From: Pseudacidovorax intermedius
GTDB taxonomy: Bacteria; Pseudomonadota; Gammaproteobacteria; Burkholderiales; Burkholderiaceae_C
NCBI RefSeq assembly: GCF_001476815.1
Contig: NZ_LDSL01000079.1
Location: forward strand, 1 to 37,066
Length of the DNA stretch: 37,066 bases
Direction of reading: 5' to 3'
The position numbers and the translations under genes were made by a program. Shown piece by piece: positions 8,927 through 16,723 of the stretch (positions are counted from its first letter, which is position 1; each line of letters begins with the position of its first letter). Below the pieces are notes generated by a model. That model saw only the letters and a list, made by a program, of their open reading frames with translations, searched no databases and had not been told where the DNA came from.

Positions 8927-9691
8927 ATGCGCAACGAATCCACCCCAACAGAAGCGACCGAAGCACGTGGTGATGGCGGCGTGATCGCCGTCACGCGCGC
9001 CCTGTCGCTGATGGAAGCCTTCGAGGTGGGCGAATCCGCCCTCACCCTGGCCGAGCTGAGCCGCCGCAGCGGCATGCACAAGACCACCGTGCTGCGGCTG
9101 GCGCGCACCCTGGCGCAGTCGCACTACATGGTGCAGACCGACGCCGGGCAATGGCGACTGGGGCCGGCAGCCGGCTGGCTGGGCGCGCGCTACCAGGCCG
9201 GCTTCGACGTCAACAACGTGGTCGAACCGGCGCTGCACGAGCTGGTCAAGCTCACGGGCGAAAGCGCGTCTTTCTACGTGCGCGAGGGCGACATCCGGGC
9301 CTGCGTGGCGCGGGTGGAAGGGCCGCAGTCGGTGCGGCACCACGTGCGCATCGGCGCACGGCTGCCGCTGGACCTGGGCGCGCCGGGCCGGGTGATCCTG
9401 GCCTTCAGCGGCGCACAGGGCGAGCCCTACGAGACCATCCGCACCTGCGGCTTCCACATGTCGCTCGGGGAGCGCGAGGCCGACGTGTCCAGCGTGGCCG
9501 CACCGGTGTTCCGCACCGGCTGGCACCTGCTGGGGTCGATGTGCATCTCGGGCCCCAGCTCGCGGCTCACGAAGGAGCGGCTGGAGAAGTACGCGCTCAG
9601 CGTGGTGGCGGCGGCCAACCAGCTGTCGTATGCGCTCGCGGGCGGGCGCTCGCCGGCCACGCCGCCCGTCGTGTCACGCTGGCATCCTTGA
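8927..9691 (+). CDS. IclR-family transcriptional regulator
   Basis: This cytosolic DNA-binding protein of 254 residues has an N-terminal helix-turn-helix, LTLAELSRRSGMHKTTVLRLA, at about residues 44-64. An IclR effector domain follows (VARVEGPQSVRHHVRIGARLPL and SSVAAPVFRTGWHLLGSMCIS). The ATG at 8927 follows CGAGG at 8916-8920. The gene is divergent from a Bug gene. The palindrome between them recurs before the operon at 17700, so this regulator is the best candidate to control both, and probably itself. It differs clearly in sequence from the IclR protein next to hmgA. The effector is unknown and is presumably a substrate or intermediate of the 9.8-17.7 kb pathway. Confidence 0.92.
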   Translation: MRNESTPTEATEARGDGGVIAVTRALSLMEAFEVGESALTLAELSRRSGMHKTTVLRLARTLAQSHYMVQTDAGQWRLGPAAGWLGARYQAGFDVNNVVEPALHELVKLTGESASFYVREGDIRACVARVEGPQSVRHHVRIGARLPLDLGAPGRVILAFSGAQGEPYETIRTCGFHMSLGEREADVSSVAAPVFRTGWHLLGSMCISGPSSRLTKERLEKYALSVVAAANQLSYALAGGRSPATPPVVSRWHP

Positions 9692-9692
9692 A

Positions 9693-9814
9693 GGCACCCC
9701 CCATGCCGCTTCGCGGCTCCCCCCTCCCTTGCGCCTTCGGCTTGGAGGGGGGCGCACCCCACGGCCTGGCAAAGCCAGTTCCGTGGGTGCCCTGGCATGG
9801 CCTGCTCCGCGGCC
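9693..9814. repeat. Repeat B copy 2 (inverted) between convergent genes
   Basis: This is the inverted form of the element at 1297-1414. It holds the same hairpin (9752-9791: outer stem GCACCCCACGG / CCGTGGGTGC, inner stem CTGGC-aaa-GCCAG) and the same G-rich and C-rich flanks. It lies between the convergent IclR and SMP-30 genes and may act as their shared terminator. Confidence 0.85.
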
Positions 9815-9838
9815 TTCCGTAACCTCTCGCGTCGGCGC

Positions 9839-10753
9839 TCAACGCCGCGCCAGCGGCAGGCCCGGCACGTCCATCTCGGCGGTCATCACGCGGCCATGGG
9901 TGGAATCGGTGACGAAGAGCGTGCGTCGCTGCGGACCGCCGAAGGCGAGGTTGGTGATGGAGGCGCCCGCGGGGCCGCGCAGCACCTGCACCGGCTCGGC
10001 CCTCGTGTTGAGCACCCACAGGTAGCCCAGGCCCGGGTTGGCCACCAGCACGCGGCCCTGCGCGTCCACGGCCAGGCCGTCGGGGCCGCTCGGGCCATAG
10101 GAGGTGAAGAACTGGCTCACCTTCGAGACGCTGCCGTCCACCAGCAGCGGCACGCGCCACACGCAGTTGCCGCGCGTCACGGCCAGGTACAGCACCTTCT
10201 CGTCGGGCGACAGCGCCACGCCGTTGGGGCTGGGGATGTTGCCCAGCAGCTGGTCCAGCCGGCCCTCGGGCGTGAGGCGGTAGAGCCGGCCGGTGGGGTC
10301 GTGCAGGCCGGTCTGGCCCTGGTCGGTGAAGTACAGGTTGCCGGCGCGGTCGAACACCAGGTCGTTCACGCCCTTGAAGCGCTCGCTGTTGCGCCGCGCC
10401 AGGAAGGGCGACACGCGGCCGCTGGCCACGTCCAGCTGCATCAGCCCGTTCTTGTAGTCGGTGATCAGCAGAGTGCCGGCGTCCAGGAACTTCATGCCGT
10501 TGGGCTCGCCGTCGTACTCGGCCACCAGCGACCAGCGGCCCTGCGGGTCGACGCGAAAGATGCGGCCCCAGGGAATGTCGGTGACGTAGAGATGGCCGTC
10601 GTCACCCACCACCGGGCCTTCGAGGAAGGAGTCGGTGGGCGTGCCGCCGCGGTTGGCGTCGGCCCAGTCGCTGCGGCGCGGGCGGCGGAACTCGTCGGGC
10701 ATGGCGCTGAACAGCGAGAGTTCGCGCACCTGAGGCGGTTGGAGAAGGAACAT
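9839..10753 (-). CDS. SMP-30/gluconolactonase/LRE family protein
   Basis: This protein of 304 residues has a six-bladed beta-propeller lactonase fold. Likely divalent metal ligands sit in FLEGPVV (Glu), GVNDLVFD (Asn), IPSPNGVALSPD (Asn) and GPDGLAVD (Asp). Relatives hydrolyse sugar-acid or other lactones. There is no obvious signal peptide, so it is probably cytosolic. It is the last gene of the leftward cluster, 13 bases after the amidohydrolase stop, and the two are surely co-transcribed. The ATG at 10753 is the first in frame after that stop. The substrate is not known. A lactone formed in the same pathway as the two LigI-like hydrolases is the simplest idea. Confidence 0.87.
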   Translation of the reverse strand: MFLLQPPQVRELSLFSAMPDEFRRPRRSDWADANRGGTPTDSFLEGPVVGDDGHLYVTDIPWGRIFRVDPQGRWSLVAEYDGEPNGMKFLDAGTLLITDYKNGLMQLDVASGRVSPFLARRNSERFKGVNDLVFDRAGNLYFTDQGQTGLHDPTGRLYRLTPEGRLDQLLGNIPSPNGVALSPDEKVLYLAVTRGNCVWRVPLLVDGSVSKVSQFFTSYGPSGPDGLAVDAQGRVLVANPGLGYLWVLNTRAEPVQVLRGPAGASITNLAFGGPQRRTLFVTDSTHGRVMTAEMDVPGLPLARR

Positions 10754-10766
10754 GGTTCTCGTTCTT

Positions 10767-11669
10767 TCAGGTGAAAGGCAGGGGGCCGAAGTCGTAGAGC
10801 TTCGCCGGGTTGTGGACCACGATGCGCGCAATGCGCGCCGCATCGCCCTCGCACCATCGGCCGAGCAGGTCGACCAAGGCGGCATCGTCCACGCTGCCCG
10901 GCGTCTCGGTGGTGTGAGGCCAGTCGCTGCCCCAGACCAGGCGCTCGGGCGCGCGGCGCACCAGCGCCTGGCCGGCGGCCACGGTGTCGTCGTAGCCGGG
11001 GCCACCGACGGCCGAGCGCATGTAGGCACCCGAGAGCTTGACCCAGGTGTTGCCGCCATCGAGCAGGCGGCATAGCAGGTCGAAGGCTTCGCCGTTCGCG
11101 CCCTGCGCCGGGTCGAGCCGCGCCATGTGGTCCACCACCAGCGCCACCGACAGCCCGCGCAGCAGCCCGGCCATGGCCAGCAGCTGCTCCGGATGCACGA
11201 AGACCTGGATGTGCCAGCCCAGCGGCGCGACCTTGGCCGCCAGCGTGGCGAGCATGTCGGGCGTGGTCGTGCCCCAGGACTGCGGCGTCACGAAGTTGAC
11301 GCGCAGACCCCGCACACCCAGGCCATGCAGCCGCTGCAGCTCGGCCGCGTCCACGCCCGCCTCGACCACCGCCACGCCGCGCGCGGCCTCGCCCATCTGC
11401 GCCAGCGCGTCGAGCGTGCAGGCGTTGTCGGTGCCGTAGGTGGAGGGCGTGACGACCACGGCGCGCTGCGTGCCGATGCGCGCCTGCAGCTGCCGGTAGG
11501 CGGCCACCGGCGCATCGGGCGGCTGCCGCTTCCAGTGCGTCGACGGCGGGAAGCGCGGGTCGAAGATGTGCATGTGGCTGTCGCAGGCCCCGGCAGGCAA
11601 TGCGACGCCCGGCCGCGCAACGCCGGCCGAATGGGGCACCGAATGCAGCAGTGGCAGCGGGGCGACCAT
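10767..11669 (-). CDS. LigI-like amidohydrolase family protein (copy 2)
   Basis: This metal-dependent TIM-barrel hydrolase of about 300 residues carries the N-terminal metal motif CDSHMHIFDPRFP, then VVTPSTYGTDN, VVDHMARLD, and the C-terminal WGSDWPHT with the catalytic or metal Asp. These match 2-pyrone-4,6-dicarboxylate lactonase (LigI) and related lactone hydrolases and isomerases (COG3618). A paralogue with the same motifs opens the operon at 17700. The start is uncertain. ATG 11669 is used because the frame above it runs into repeat B; ATG 11729 would add 20 residues. A 191-base gap with the repeat separates it from the upstream Bug gene, so it may have its own promoter. The substrate is unknown. 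Confidence 0.85.
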   Translation of the reverse strand: MVAPLPLLHSVPHSAGVARPGVALPAGACDSHMHIFDPRFPPSTHWKRQPPDAPVAAYRQLQARIGTQRAVVVTPSTYGTDNACTLDALAQMGEAARGVAVVEAGVDAAELQRLHGLGVRGLRVNFVTPQSWGTTTPDMLATLAAKVAPLGWHIQVFVHPEQLLAMAGLLRGLSVALVVDHMARLDPAQGANGEAFDLLCRLLDGGNTWVKLSGAYMRSAVGGPGYDDTVAAGQALVRRAPERLVWGSDWPHTTETPGSVDDAALVDLLGRWCEGDAARIARIVVHNPAKLYDFGPLPFT

Positions 11670-11737
11670 GTCAGTGGTCCACCGCGCCGACGCGACACCC
11701 GCATGGCAGGAAACCGGCGCCACACTCATGATCGAAT

Positions 11738-11853
11738 GGCCGCGGAGCAGGCCACGCCAGTGCACCCGCGGAACGGGCTTGGCCCGGCCGCCGGGTGCGC
11801 CCCTTGAGGGGGATGGGACTTCCACACGCAGTGAGGAAGTCCAAACGGGGTGG
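11738..11853. repeat. Repeat B copy 3 (diverged)
   Basis: This copy keeps GGCCGCGGAGCAGGCC and the hairpin, but several stem bases have changed in pairs: inner stem CGGGC-ttg-GCCCG instead of CTGGC-ttt-GCCAG, and outer stem CCCGCGG instead of CCCACGG with its partner changed too. It lies directly downstream of the Bug stop at 11861 and upstream of the amidohydrolase start. Confidence 0.75.
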
Positions 11854-11860
11854 TCTCATT

Positions 11861-12838
11861 TCAATCCAGCTTGATATCGCCCTTGCGCACCACCTCGCCC
11901 CACTTGGCGTCTTCCTTCTTCAGGAAGTCGGCGAAGGCGGTGGGCGTGGAGCCGATGGGCTGCGCGCCCAGGTCCTTCATGCGCTGCAGCACCTCCTCGT
12001 CCTTCAGCACCTCGGCCAAGGCCTTCTGCAGCTTGTCGGCGATGTCCTTGGGCGTCTTGGCGGGCAGCAGCATGCCGTTCCATTCATAGGCCTCGTAACC
12101 CGGCACCACGGTCTCGGCCACGGTGGGCACGTCGGGCAGGCGCGGCGAGCGCTGGGGCGAGGTCGCGGCCAGGGCGCGCAGCTTGCCGGACGACACCAGC
12201 GGATAGCTGGCCGCCACGGTGGCGAACATGAAGTCCACCTGGCCCGCCATCGTGTCGGTGATGGCCGGGCCGCCGCTCTTGTAGGGCACATGCACCATGT
12301 CCAGCCCCAGCTTCTGGCGGAACAGCTCGGCCGCCAGGCGCTGCACCGTGCCGGCGCCGCCCGAGGCGAAGTTGATCTTGTGGGGCTGGGCCTTGGCCGC
12401 GGCCACCAGGTCCGCCACCGTCTTGTACGGCGAATCGGCCTTGGTGATCAGCATGTTGGGCATGGTCAGCACCAGCGACAGCGGCTGCAGCGCATCGGCC
12501 GCATAGGGCAGGCGCGGGAACAGGTGCGGGTTGATGGCGTAGGGCGTGGCGTCGTAGAGCACGGTGTAGCCATCGGGCGCGGCCTTGGCCGCATAGGCGG
12601 CGCCGATGGTGCCGCTGGCGCCGGCGCGGTTGTCCACGATCACGCTGGTGCCCAGTTTCGGGCCCAGCTTGGCCGCGATCACACGCGCCATGGCATCGGC
12701 CGCGCCGCCGGGGGCGTAGGGCACGACGATGGTGATCGGGCGCTCGGGATAGGCCGCGTGGGCGGCGAAGGCCGCCGTCGCCAGGCTGGCGACGAGCAGG
12801 CGACGGATCAACGAGAACTTGGAAGAGGCCACACGCAT
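11861..12838 (-). CDS. Bug-type substrate-binding protein (copy 3)
   Basis: This periplasmic binding protein of 325 residues has a signal peptide ending AAFAAHA and Bug signatures PYAPGGAADAMAR and FASGGAGTVQRLAAELF. The ATG at 12838 has CCGGAG five bases upstream. It follows another Bug gene (start 13967) in the same direction with a 142-base gap. That gap holds two hairpins without U-tracts (GGCGGCC-tgcac-GGCCGCC at 12906-12924, then a GGGTC/GACCC stem). Two adjacent, non-identical binding proteins suggest two related ligands rather than a recent duplication. No transport membrane subunits are nearby. Confidence 0.92.
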   Translation of the reverse strand: MRVASSKFSLIRRLLVASLATAAFAAHAAYPERPITIVVPYAPGGAADAMARVIAAKLGPKLGTSVIVDNRAGASGTIGAAYAAKAAPDGYTVLYDATPYAINPHLFPRLPYAADALQPLSLVLTMPNMLITKADSPYKTVADLVAAAKAQPHKINFASGGAGTVQRLAAELFRQKLGLDMVHVPYKSGGPAITDTMAGQVDFMFATVAASYPLVSSGKLRALAATSPQRSPRLPDVPTVAETVVPGYEAYEWNGMLLPAKTPKDIADKLQKALAEVLKDEEVLQRMKDLGAQPIGSTPTAFADFLKKEDAKWGEVVRKGDIKLD

Positions 12839-12905
12839 ATCTCCGGAGTCATGGGTTGGAAGGAAAAAGAGGGGCAGCACGGACGGCTGCCTTCATCGAA
12901 GCAGG

Positions 12906-12940
12906 GGCGGCCTGCACGGCCGCCGGGTCGGTGACCCCGG
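12906..12940. other. Tandem hairpins between two Bug genes
   Basis: GGCGGCC-tgcac-GGCCGCC (12906-12924) is followed by a GGGTC-ggt-GACCC stem (about 12925-12937). There is no T-tract on either strand. These could stabilise or partly terminate the transcript between the Bug genes at 13967 and 12838. Confidence 0.5.
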
Positions 12941-12980
12941 CGCTGTCGCCTCGGTCGCGCCGACGCCGGGGCCCGCGGGC

Positions 12981-13967
12981 TCACTCGGGCTTGAGGTCGA
13001 GTTCGCGCGCGAGCTGGCCGTAGGCCTTGACCTCGCGCGCCAGTTGTTCGCCGAAGTCGGCGCCGCACACATGCTGGCTTTCCATGCCCAGGCCGCGCAG
13101 CTTCTCCTGCGTGGCGCCCTGGCGCACGAAGTCCTGCGCGGTCTTCTGCAGCAGCGCCAGCACCGCGGGCGGCGTGCCGGCCGGCGCCAGCAGGCCGTAC
13201 CAGGCGTCGGCCCGGTAGCCCTTGACGCCCGCCTCGTCGAAGGTGGGCACCTGCGGCAGCAGGGGCGAGCGCTGCGGCGCGGCCACGGCCAGCGCCGTGA
13301 GCTTGCCGGCCTGGACCTGCGGCAGCACCGAGCCGAGGGTGGCGAAGGAGCTGTCCACCTGGCCGCCCACGAGGTCGGTGACGGCCTGCGCCGCGCCCTT
13401 GTAGGGGATGTGGTTCATGCGCGTGCCAGTCAGCCGCGTGAACTGCTCGCTGGCAAAGTGGCCCGAGCTGCCGGCGCCCGGGGTGGCATAGGTGCGCTGG
13501 CCCGGCGCGGCCTTCACCTGCTGCAGGAAGGTGGCCAGGTCGGGCACCTTCATCGACGGGCCCACCACCAGCACCGTGGGGCTCACCGCCAGGCTGCACA
13601 CCGGCGCGAAGGAGCGCACGGCGTCGAACTTGACGCGGCTGCTGTAGAGCGCCGGGATCATGGTGTGGTTGGTGGCGCCCAGCAGCAGCGTGTAGCCATC
13701 GGCCGGGGCGCCGGCCACGGCTTCGGCCGCGAGGATGGTGTTGGCGCCCGGCTTGTTGTCCACCAGGAAGGGCTGGCCCAGCGTGCGCGCGGCGTAGTCC
13801 GCGAAGCCGCGGGCCACCACGTCGGTGGGGCCGCCGGCCGAGAAGCCAACCACCAGGCGCACGGGCTTGGCGGGATAGGCGGGCGCCTGGGCATGGGCGG
13901 TGGGTACCAGGCCGGCGAGGCCCAGCAGGGCGGCGGCGAAGAGGCCGCGCGGAAGGCGATGGGTCAT
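12981..13967 (-). CDS. Bug-type substrate-binding protein (copy 4)
   Basis: This protein of 328 residues has a signal peptide LFAAALLGLAGLVPTAHA with a cut before QAPAYPAKP. Its Bug signatures are GFSAGGPTDVVARG and YATPGAGSSGHFASEQF. The ATG at 13967 has AAGGAG nine bases upstream. It lies downstream of the dehydrogenase gene with a 124-base gap containing a CCCCTC/GAGGGG hairpin at 14025-14042. Two cysteines (VCSLA and VCGADF) are unusual for an exported binding protein of this family and could form a disulfide. The ligand is unknown. Confidence 0.92.
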   Translation of the reverse strand: MTHRLPRGLFAAALLGLAGLVPTAHAQAPAYPAKPVRLVVGFSAGGPTDVVARGFADYAARTLGQPFLVDNKPGANTILAAEAVAGAPADGYTLLLGATNHTMIPALYSSRVKFDAVRSFAPVCSLAVSPTVLVVGPSMKVPDLATFLQQVKAAPGQRTYATPGAGSSGHFASEQFTRLTGTRMNHIPYKGAAQAVTDLVGGQVDSSFATLGSVLPQVQAGKLTALAVAAPQRSPLLPQVPTFDEAGVKGYRADAWYGLLAPAGTPPAVLALLQKTAQDFVRQGATQEKLRGLGMESQHVCGADFGEQLAREVKAYGQLARELDLKPE

Positions 13968-14024
13968 GGTCGTTGTCTCCTTCTTGATGGATCGGTCTGT
14001 CATTGCGGACGTCTGACTCCCTGT

Positions 14025-14042
14025 CCCCTCGCGGGAGAGGGG
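14025..14042. other. Hairpin CCCCTC-gcggga-GAGGGG in an intergenic gap
   Basis: A six-base perfect stem lies between the dehydrogenase stop (14092) and the Bug start (13967). No U-tract follows on the minus strand. It may be a processing or partial termination site that sets different levels for enzyme and binding-protein parts of the transcript. Confidence 0.4.
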
Positions 14043-14091
14043 CTCGCCGCCGCCGCGCCCTCGGGCAGCTCGGCAGCGTGGCAAGTCCGGC

Positions 14092-15006
14092 TCAGCCGCG
14101 CGCGAGCACGGCCAGCAGGTTCTTCGCTGCCGCCACACCCATGTTGATGTAGGCGTCGCTGGTCACGCCGCCGATGTGCGGGCTCAGCACGATGCGCTCC
14201 TGGCCCTGGAAGGGGTGGTCGGCCGTCATCGGCTCGACCGCGAAGCTGTCCAGGCCCGCACCGGCCACCTGGTCCGAGCGCACGGCGGCCAGCAGCGCCG
14301 CCTCGTCGATCAGGCCGCCGCGCGCGGTGTTGACGACGATCACGCCGCGCTTGCACTGCGCCAGCGTCTCGGCGTTGAGCATGCCGCGGTTCTCGTCGGT
14401 CAAGGGGCAGTGCAGCGAGATCACGTCGGCCTCGCGCCAGATCGTGGCAAGGTCCGCGCTCTGGATGTAGTCGGGCAGGTTTTTGGCGAAGGGGTCGAAT
14501 CCGATCACCCGCATGTCCATCGCATGCGCCATGCGCGCGAAGCGCTGGCCGATGGCGCCCAGGCCCACGACGCCGACGGTGCGGCCGCCCAGTTCCAGGC
14601 TCTTGTGCGTGGCCTTGTCCCAGTGGCCGGCGTGCATGCGCGCATCGAGCGGCACCACCGACTTGGCGCAGGCCAGCATCAGGGCCAGGGCCTGCTCGGC
14701 CACGGCCGCGGCGTTGGCGCCCACGGCGGCCACCACCTCGATGCCGCGTGCCTTGGCCGCCACCTTGTCGATGGTGTCGGTGCCGCTGCCGTGCTTGGAG
14801 ATGACCTTGAGCGAGGGTGCCGCGTCCATCACCGCCACGCCGACCTTGCCGTAGCGCACGATGATGGCCACCGGGTCGTGGCGCCGGCACAGCGCGATGA
14901 GGTCGTCCTCGGTCGGCGCCTTGCCGGCGTAGACCACTTCCATGTTGTTCAGCAGGGCCAGGGCCTGCGGTGCGAGGTCCGCACCCGTGACAAGGACGGT
15001 GCTCAC
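14092..15006 (-). CDS. D-2-hydroxyacid dehydrogenase (SerA-like)
   Basis: This NAD-dependent D-isomer-specific 2-hydroxyacid dehydrogenase of 304 residues has a dinucleotide motif GVVGLGAIGQRFARM near residue 146. The catalytic triad is visible as Arg (VNTARGGLID), Glu (DSFAVEP) and His (LSPHIGG). It would interconvert a D-2-hydroxyacid and a 2-oxoacid in the cytosol. It lacks the ACT domains of long SerA enzymes, so a catabolic role is more likely than serine synthesis. The start is the GTG at 15006, which overlaps the stop of the RraA-like gene as GTGA and has AGGA six bases upstream. It is translationally coupled to the aldolase gene, so the two probably act on consecutive intermediates. 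Confidence 0.9.
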   Translation of the reverse strand: MSTVLVTGADLAPQALALLNNMEVVYAGKAPTEDDLIALCRRHDPVAIIVRYGKVGVAVMDAAPSLKVISKHGSGTDTIDKVAAKARGIEVVAAVGANAAAVAEQALALMLACAKSVVPLDARMHAGHWDKATHKSLELGGRTVGVVGLGAIGQRFARMAHAMDMRVIGFDPFAKNLPDYIQSADLATIWREADVISLHCPLTDENRGMLNAETLAQCKRGVIVVNTARGGLIDEAALLAAVRSDQVAGAGLDSFAVEPMTADHPFQGQERIVLSPHIGGVTSDAYINMGVAAAKNLLAVLARG

Positions 15007-15689
15007 AGTTCCTCGCCTTCCTTCAGCACGCCGGCCGCACGCAGGGCGGCGGGCAGCCACTTGGAAGCGGTGTCGCCGCGCGAAATGGCATCCAGGCGCG
15101 CGGCCTCGTCGGCCACCTTCTTGTCGGCCAGGGCCAGCATGGCGGGCGCCTTCTCGCGCTCGATCACCACCACGCCGTCGGCATCGCCCACCACCAGGTC
15201 ACCGGGGTTGACGCTGGCGCCGCCGGCCGAGATGGGGTGGTTGATGCGGCCGGGCACGAACTTGGTGGGGCCGGCCGGGTTGAAGCCGGCGCTGAAGACC
15301 GGGAAGTCCAACTCCAGCAGCTCCAGCTTGTCGCGGATGGCGCCGTCGACGATCACGCCGGCCAGGCCGCGCTTCTTGCAGGCGCTGAGCATCAGCGTGC
15401 CCATCAGGGCGGCCGTCTGGTCGCCCTTGCCGTCGATCACCAGCACATCGCCCGGCTGGGCCAGCGCGATGGCGGCGTGGATCATCAGGTTGTCGCCGGG
15501 GCGTACTTCGACGGTGAAGGCCGGGCCGGCCACGGCCATGCTGTGGTGCACGGGCGCGACGCGCGCGCTCATGGTGCCGCGGCGGCCGGCCACGTCGGCC
15601 AGGATGGCCGCCTGGAAAGTCGCGGCCTTGGCGACCACTTCGGGGGAGACGCGCTCGATGTCGCGGACGATGTCAGGGAGTTGGCTCAT
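15003..15689 (-). CDS. RraA-like 4-hydroxy-4-methyl-2-oxoglutarate / 4-carboxy-4-hydroxy-2-oxoadipate aldolase family protein
   Basis: This protein of 228 residues has the class II aldolase signature of the RraA/HMG-CHA family: GDVLVIDGKGDQTAALMG and RGLAGVIVDGAIRDK, with the substrate-binding Arg-Asp pair. Catabolic members split a 4-hydroxy-2-oxo acid to pyruvate plus oxaloacetate or a second pyruvate. The RNase E inhibitor RraA shares the fold. The catabolic setting and the coupled dehydrogenase favour an aldolase. It lies 47 bases after the Bug stop at 15737. A GTGA overlap links it to the dehydrogenase. The exact substrate cannot be read from sequence. Confidence 0.85.
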   Translation of the reverse strand: MSQLPDIVRDIERVSPEVVAKAATFQAAILADVAGRRGTMSARVAPVHHSMAVAGPAFTVEVRPGDNLMIHAAIALAQPGDVLVIDGKGDQTAALMGTLMLSACKKRGLAGVIVDGAIRDKLELLELDFPVFSAGFNPAGPTKFVPGRINHPISAGGASVNPGDLVVGDADGVVVIEREKAPAMLALADKKVADEAARLDAISRGDTASKWLPAALRAAGVLKEGEEL

Positions 15690-15736
15690 GGCGTTGGCTC
15701 GGTTCGGAAGAGATGAAGAAGGAAGGAGAAGAGGGA

Positions 15737-16723
15737 TCAGTCGGCCTTGATGCCGCCCTTGCGGATGACCTCGGCCCACTTGGCGGAGTCGGACTTCTGC
15801 AGCGCGCCCAGCTGCGCGGGCGTGCCACCCACCAGCGTGATGCCAAGCTTGTCGGCCAGGGCGACCACATCGGTCGTCTTGAGGGCGGCGTTGATGTCGC
15901 GGTTGAGGCGATCCACGATGGACGCCGGCGTGCCGGCCGGCGCGAAGACGGCCTGCCACTGCTCGACGACGAAGTCCTTGATGCCGGCCTCGACCATGGT
16001 GGGAACGTCGGGCAGGGCCTTGAGGCGCGCGGCCGAGGTGACGGCCAGAGCACGCAGCCGGCCCGACTGCACATGGGGCAGCGCGGCGGCAGCGGGCGCG
16101 AACATGAAGTTCACCTGCTCGCCCAGCGTGTCCTGCAGCGCGGGGGTGTCGCCCTTGTAGGGAACGTGGATGAAGCGCGTGCCGGTCTGCTGCGCCATCA
16201 GCTCGCCCTGCATCTGCAGGATGGTGCCGGTGCCGCCCGAGGCGAAGGCCAGCTTGCCGGGCTGCGCCTTGGCCGCGGCCAGCAGCTCGGCCACGCTGCG
16301 GTAGGGCTGGTTCGCGCCCACCACCAGGATGTGCGGAATGGTGCCGATGGTGATCACCGGCGCGAAGCCGCCGATGGGGTCGTAGGGCAGCTTGCCCATC
16401 AGGTGCGGCGCGATGGCCTGCGGGCCGATGGAGGTGCCCAGCAGCGTGTAGCCGTCGGGCGCCGACTTGGCGACATAGGCCGCGCCGATGGTGCCGGTGG
16501 CGCCGGCGCGGTTGTCCACGATCACGTTGGTGCCCAGCGTGCCGCCGAGCTTCTGCGCCACGGCCCGGCCGAGCACGTCGGTGCTGCCGCCCGGCGGATA
16601 GGGCACCACCCAGGTGATGACGCGGCCGGTGGGCCAGTCGCCCTGGGCCAGGGCACCGCCGGTGGCCAGCAGGGCGGCAGCACCGGCGATGAGAGAGCGG
16701 CGGGTGAGGAAGGTCGGGTTCAT
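15737..16723 (-). CDS. Bug-type substrate-binding protein (copy 5)
   Basis: This protein of 328 residues has a twin-arginine-like signal peptide (TRRSLIAGAAALLATGGALA) and Bug signatures PYPPGGSTDVLGR and FASGGTGTILQMQGELM. The ATG at 16723 overlaps the stop of the preceding amidohydrolase as ATGA and has AAGGAG about 11 bases upstream. It is the second gene of the operon that starts at 17700. That position, and coupling to a lactone-hydrolase-like enzyme, make it the most likely dedicated binding protein for the pathway's entry substrate. Confidence 0.93.
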   Translation of the reverse strand: MNPTFLTRRSLIAGAAALLATGGALAQGDWPTGRVITWVVPYPPGGSTDVLGRAVAQKLGGTLGTNVIVDNRAGATGTIGAAYVAKSAPDGYTLLGTSIGPQAIAPHLMGKLPYDPIGGFAPVITIGTIPHILVVGANQPYRSVAELLAAAKAQPGKLAFASGGTGTILQMQGELMAQQTGTRFIHVPYKGDTPALQDTLGEQVNFMFAPAAAALPHVQSGRLRALAVTSAARLKALPDVPTMVEAGIKDFVVEQWQAVFAPAGTPASIVDRLNRDINAALKTTDVVALADKLGITLVGGTPAQLGALQKSDSAKWAEVIRKGGIKAD

